This document shows, in pieces, positions 60,821 to 64,000 of a stretch of 64,000 bases of DNA. Origin of the DNA: Thamnidium elegans (lineage: Eukaryota; Mucoromycota; Mucoromycetes; Mucorales; Mucoraceae). The stretch lies in NCBI GenBank assembly GCA_025201345.1, contig JAIXMG010000006.1, positions 372,001 through 436,000 on the forward strand, read 5' to 3'. Under the pieces are notes generated by a model. That model ran no database searches and had not been told where the DNA came from. It saw only the letters and a program-made list of their open reading frames with translations. Position numbers and translations under genes: made by a program. The first letter of the stretch is position 1; the number at the start of each line of letters is the position of its first letter.

Positions 60821-61651
60821 AAAAAAAAAAAAAAAAAAAAAGAGTTTTTTTTTTATCTTCTTTTTTTTTGGATTTTTTTTTTTGGATTTTTTTTTTAAAA
60901 AGGCCAATGAAAAGCGTAAATAAAAAAATAAATAAAGCATTTGTTCTATGATTTAGTTAAAATATTTTTGAACCGTGTATTAATTAACTTTAATTGTTAT
61001 GTAGATTATTTTGTTTAGTCATTCATATGGAAAGAATGAAGAAGGGGGGGATAAGTGAGACATGGTAACTATGTAAAATTATATCACAATGAATACTATA
61101 AACTAGTATTGTTTATACAACTGTAAGATGGTCTGACACTGAAAATCACTCTTGGTGGTGTTGTATAAACCTTTTTTGTTTTGCTATTTTTATACATTCT
61201 TTGTTTTTTCTTTGATGATCTAAATAAGAATGTTGTTTCTGCTACTTAATATTTAAACAACACATACTTACAGAATACACATTTTAAAATCTTAAAATAT
61301 TTCGCTAAAAATTAGATATTATAACTCGAAAAAAAAATACAATTAGCAAGTTATTCTTTTCTAATTGACGTAGTTCCATTTACAGCAATGTCAGAATTTT
61401 GACAGATAGCTAAACAATTTCATCTTTGACTTTTGTCGTAATAGTCACAAAGTGATATAAAAAGAACAATATTCTAATTAATAAACTTCATCTATCTTTT
61501 AACCTTTTTAATTATACTTTTGGTTTTATCTTAGAACTCATAACTCATAGTAACAAAAGAGTAATAACCACCAGTCGAGGCATGATACTTTTCCTTAACT
61601 TATAAAAGACTTTTGACGTTACACAACTTTTTGATAAAAGTAAAAAAAATA

Positions 61652-61658
61652 CAAAAAA
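61652..61658 (-). terminator. Pol III terminator of tRNA-Gln
   Basis: On the minus strand TTTTTTG follows the last acceptor-stem base, with a second T8 run shortly after. Confidence 0.75.
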
Positions 61659-61729
61659 GGTCGCACCGAGAATCGAACTCGGATCACCGGATTCAAAGAC
61701 CGATATGATAACCATTACACTATGCAACC
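61659..61729 (-). tRNA. tRNA-Gln (anticodon TTG)
   Basis: 71-nt cloverleaf on the minus strand. Acceptor stem GGTTGCA pairs with TGCGACC (one T-G). The D-arm has the A box TAGTGTAATGG. The anticodon loop CTTTGAA gives anticodon TTG; its stem TCGGT/TCCGG has a T27-G43 wobble and a T31-T39 mismatch at the loop end. The T-arm CCGAG-TTCGAAT-CTCGG forms perfectly and carries the B box. No intron. A run of six T follows the acceptor stem directly, a Pol III terminator. Confidence 0.93.
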
Positions 61730-61825
61730 CTGTTATAGTTTATAATCCGTTGTTTAAAATATGAAAGTAAAATATTAAAACTTACATCACGTGCAAGTCA
61801 CGTTATAAAATTTGTTTTATTGGTG

Positions 61826-61880
61826 CGGATAGTGAAATGGGTTTAAACCAAAGATACAGCTAAGGTTGGTGATCTATTTA
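61826..61880 (+). pseudogene. Degenerate tRNA-like copy
   Basis: GGTGCGGATAGTGAAATGGG then GGTGATC at the right distance resembles the tRNA-Gln 5' half (ATAGTGTAATGG, GGTGATCC), but on the opposite strand and without a T-arm. Confidence 0.3.
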
Positions 61881-62230
61881 ACCATTTTTATGTGCCTGTT
61901 CTATACTTGTTGCTATAACTTATTCTCTCCTTCTGGTATTAGTAGCGCATATAACAGATCCATATCTACGTTGTTAGTCGCACTATGTTAATGTATCTCG
62001 AACCACAATATAAAGTTCTCCTTATATGAGGTACAAACTCATAGTTTTTGTTTGACTTGCAAAACACAAAGTAATGTTGAAGAAGAGTAGCTTTTATTTC
62101 CAATCTTTTAATCAAAACCAGTAAATATTTCATTATTTTCTTCTTTAGAAATGACAATATGAGGCGGCTTTCCTTTATCAAATATATATTTCTATTTTGT
62201 TTTTATTTTTATTTTTTTTACCTGAGCGAG

Positions 62231-62250
62231 TAAATAGAACGTGTACCTAG
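62231..62250 (+). repeat. Short dispersed motif, copy 3
   Basis: TAAATAGAACGTGTACCTAG, 19 of 20 matches to the copy at 54028; preceded by TTTTTTTACCTGAGCG. Confidence 0.5.
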
Positions 62251-63219
62251 AAATTCTTCATGCTTATCATTTCAAAAAAAAAAAACGCCTAACCAAGTTA
62301 ATTTCATTTTAAACGCGAATTGAACCTTGCAATATTAAGCCGCAAATTGTTGCTATGGACATTGTATTACTTCAAAAAACAAGTTTAATATTGTGAGACT
62401 CTGAAACGATAATGAAGCCTACATTGTATAATGCCTCACTACAGAAAACCTTAAATAGTTTACAGCTGAAGTGTTTATGTCTGAATATGCGGAAAAATAT
62501 TGCCTATTATCCGTACCGAGCAGAAATAAATCCAGTAAAGTTTATTATGTTAAAAAAAAAGTATTAATTTTTTTGCAGACTTGAACCTGACCCCACGTGA
62601 CGTCAAGTGGTCAAGGTGTCAGCTATAATTAAAACAAAAAGTAAACAGAAAATGTGAGTAAATGCTAAAAGCACGAGATTCTTTTTAATAAAATAAAGAA
62701 AACGTGTAATTCGTTTTCATTTATTGCTCGCTAAAAACAGGGATTGGTAGCAATAAGATGATAAAAGAACGTGTCTATAGTTACGGTCGAAAGGAAATAT
62801 GTGTTAGAAGAATAGCTAATATATTATCAAGAAATTACGATTATCTTAATGTACTGTAGTTCTTATTCGCACTTAAATTTTAAACAGTTACTTGGGCTTT
62901 CAGTTTTCAGGATAGTTACCATTTTTCATAATAAAAAAAAAATGCCACATATGGGCAATAAAGAACTTGAATTAAGGGTTGTTAAAATGACTCCTTCTTT
63001 TTTAAGAGAAAAGAATATAGAAATAACTAGAATTGGGGGAAAACACAGATATATTATATGAGTAACCCGAGGTATTTTGTTGTTGTTGCTATGGTTTTAC
63101 ATTTGTTGCTAATTAAAACAATCTACAATTTGTTGTTATCTGAATCCATTTTAGTTGTATAATCAACTATTGCATATAATCACGGACTCTGTTACATTAT
63201 TAAGGTAAAACCAGGGATG

Positions 63220-63252
<33 letters not shown>

Positions 63253-64000
63253 GGTACATATTTTATTTTTAGATAAATATCTATAATGAAATTAAAAATA
63301 AAAAAAAAGGTAATTATAGTGTTGACACTTCGTGCTTCTAGTAAATATATAGAAATTCCTAAATAAAAAGTAGAATAAAATATTAGTTTGTTTTATTTCG
63401 ATTTAAACTTTTTGATATAGAAACTTCCGGAATTGTACCCTGAGAAACTGGCAGAGATTTTCACTATTATTATTAGGAGCCCTTCATTTTGACTAAGCTA
63501 TGTTTATCAGCGCTTAAAAAAGAAATAAAAAAAGGAGTTTGCATAATCGATTTTCAGTTTCCAGTGCTTTTATTGGTCTTTTCTTAACTCGAGAAGTAAA
63601 AAAAAAAAAGAAAAGAAAAAAAAAAAGAAAGATACTAATGATTCAAGTAAAATCGATCTTTTTGGAAGCTAAAAAGAAGTTTTTCTTCTTCTTTTAAATG
63701 ATACCAAGCGTAATATAGTAGAAACAATCTCTTTATGAGTTAGAAAGACGAGAATGATACTAAAAATAAAGAATATAAACTTTTTTATTTTTTATTACCA
63801 CTTACTGACTCTTTTACTACGGCATTCCTAGAGTGCGTCTATTGTCAAATAGAACATATACATATACTCTTAGAAAAGAAAAAAATTAGGCCTGAAAAGT
63901 CCTGTATTTACAGAAAAAAAAAAAAGGAGTTCTATTAATGTTTATTATGTGGAAAATCCGTACAATGAGATTCGCTTATCATATATAAATTCGCAAAATT

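Larger units (their letters stand above)
60821..64000. other. 3.2-kb gene-poor region with one tRNA gene
   Basis: Apart from tRNA-Gln (61659-61729) no gene was seen. It contains a degenerate tRNA-like copy (61826-61880), a composite CACGTG/TGACGTCA site (62594-62605), a copy of the short dispersed motif (62231-62250) and a 30-bp poly-A tract (63220-63249). A 39-codon frame at 62942-63061 encodes ELELRVVKMTPSFLREKNIE with no recognised family. Confidence 0.5.

Noticed and set aside
62942..63061. 39-codon frame as a small protein gene
   Set aside because: No recognised family or promoter; too short to separate from chance.

Overview
The window is fungal nuclear DNA, most probably from an early-diverging, AT-rich lineage such as Mucorales (Mucoromycota). 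The basis is intron-dense genes with short 45-100 bp GT-AG introns, very T/A-rich introns and spacers with frequent T(n)A(n) palindromes, compact convergent and divergent gene pairs, CAA-coded poly-Gln tracts, and proteins that yeasts have lost (SMG8, UXT-like prefoldin, a Twinkle-type mtDNA helicase, a five-TOG XMAP215). The lineage is inferred from style, not from a marker gene. There are no bacterial operons or CRISPR arrays and I saw no rRNA.

Layout: 1-5436, 3' part of an XMAP215/CKAP5 microtubule polymerase (+). 5872-6781, small Cys-rich secreted protein with Ser/Thr stalk and GPI-type tail (+). 7554-9532, vacuolar/lysosomal-type amino-acid transporter (+). 9719-12972, SMG8 (-). 12973-14477, relic-bearing spacer. 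14478-15660, PQ-loop membrane protein (+). 15709-17825, TBC Rab-GAP (-). 18049-18777, UXT (+). 18843-19526, TMEM97/EXPERA protein (+). 20036-21904, PPR protein (+). 22074-24182, Twinkle-like helicase (-). 24345-26568, RNA polymerase III subunit RPC82 (-). 26569-29707, repeat-rich desert. 29708-30990, metallo-beta-lactamase-fold hydrolase (+). 31377-32914, divergent hexokinase (-). 33188-34572, oxysterol-binding protein (-). 35793-37922, VPS9 (-). 38026-38499, acyl-CoA-binding protein (-). 39271-40791, epoxide hydrolase (+). 40792-43635, desert. 43636-44904, Lys-rich protein of unknown function (+). 45459-46201, broken repeat-family gene (-). 46202-49198, desert. 49199-51281, TDP1 (+). 51334-52007, DUF3245-like protein (-). 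52098-53146, S-formylglutathione hydrolase (-). 53147-54871, desert. 54872-55795, TVP38/TMEM64 protein (-). 56231-60820, Mediator subunit MED14 (+). 61659-61729, tRNA-Gln (-), in a terminal desert.

Most genes are unrelated housekeeping functions: RNA metabolism (SMG8, RPC82, MED14, tRNA-Gln), mitochondrial DNA/RNA (Twinkle, PPR), DNA repair (TDP1), trafficking and lipids (TBC GAP, VPS9, OSBP, TVP38, TMEM97, ACBP) and detoxification (epoxide hydrolase, S-formylglutathione hydrolase). No gene cluster with a common pathway is evident.

Exon models were built by hand from splice signals. Each complete model keeps frame across all joins, and the summed coding length is a multiple of three. The most interesting points are: a hexokinase-like protein with the catalytic Asp replaced by Gly; a Twinkle homologue that keeps its zinc-ribbon cysteines but has Arg in place of the TOPRIM glutamate; two introns that only work as GC-AG; tiny exons, one carrying the first catalytic motif of TDP1; a 15-bp motif shared at the same distance upstream of two genes; a CRE palindrome inside an inverted repeat in a divergent promoter; and a dispersed repeat family linked to fragments of a broken gene.
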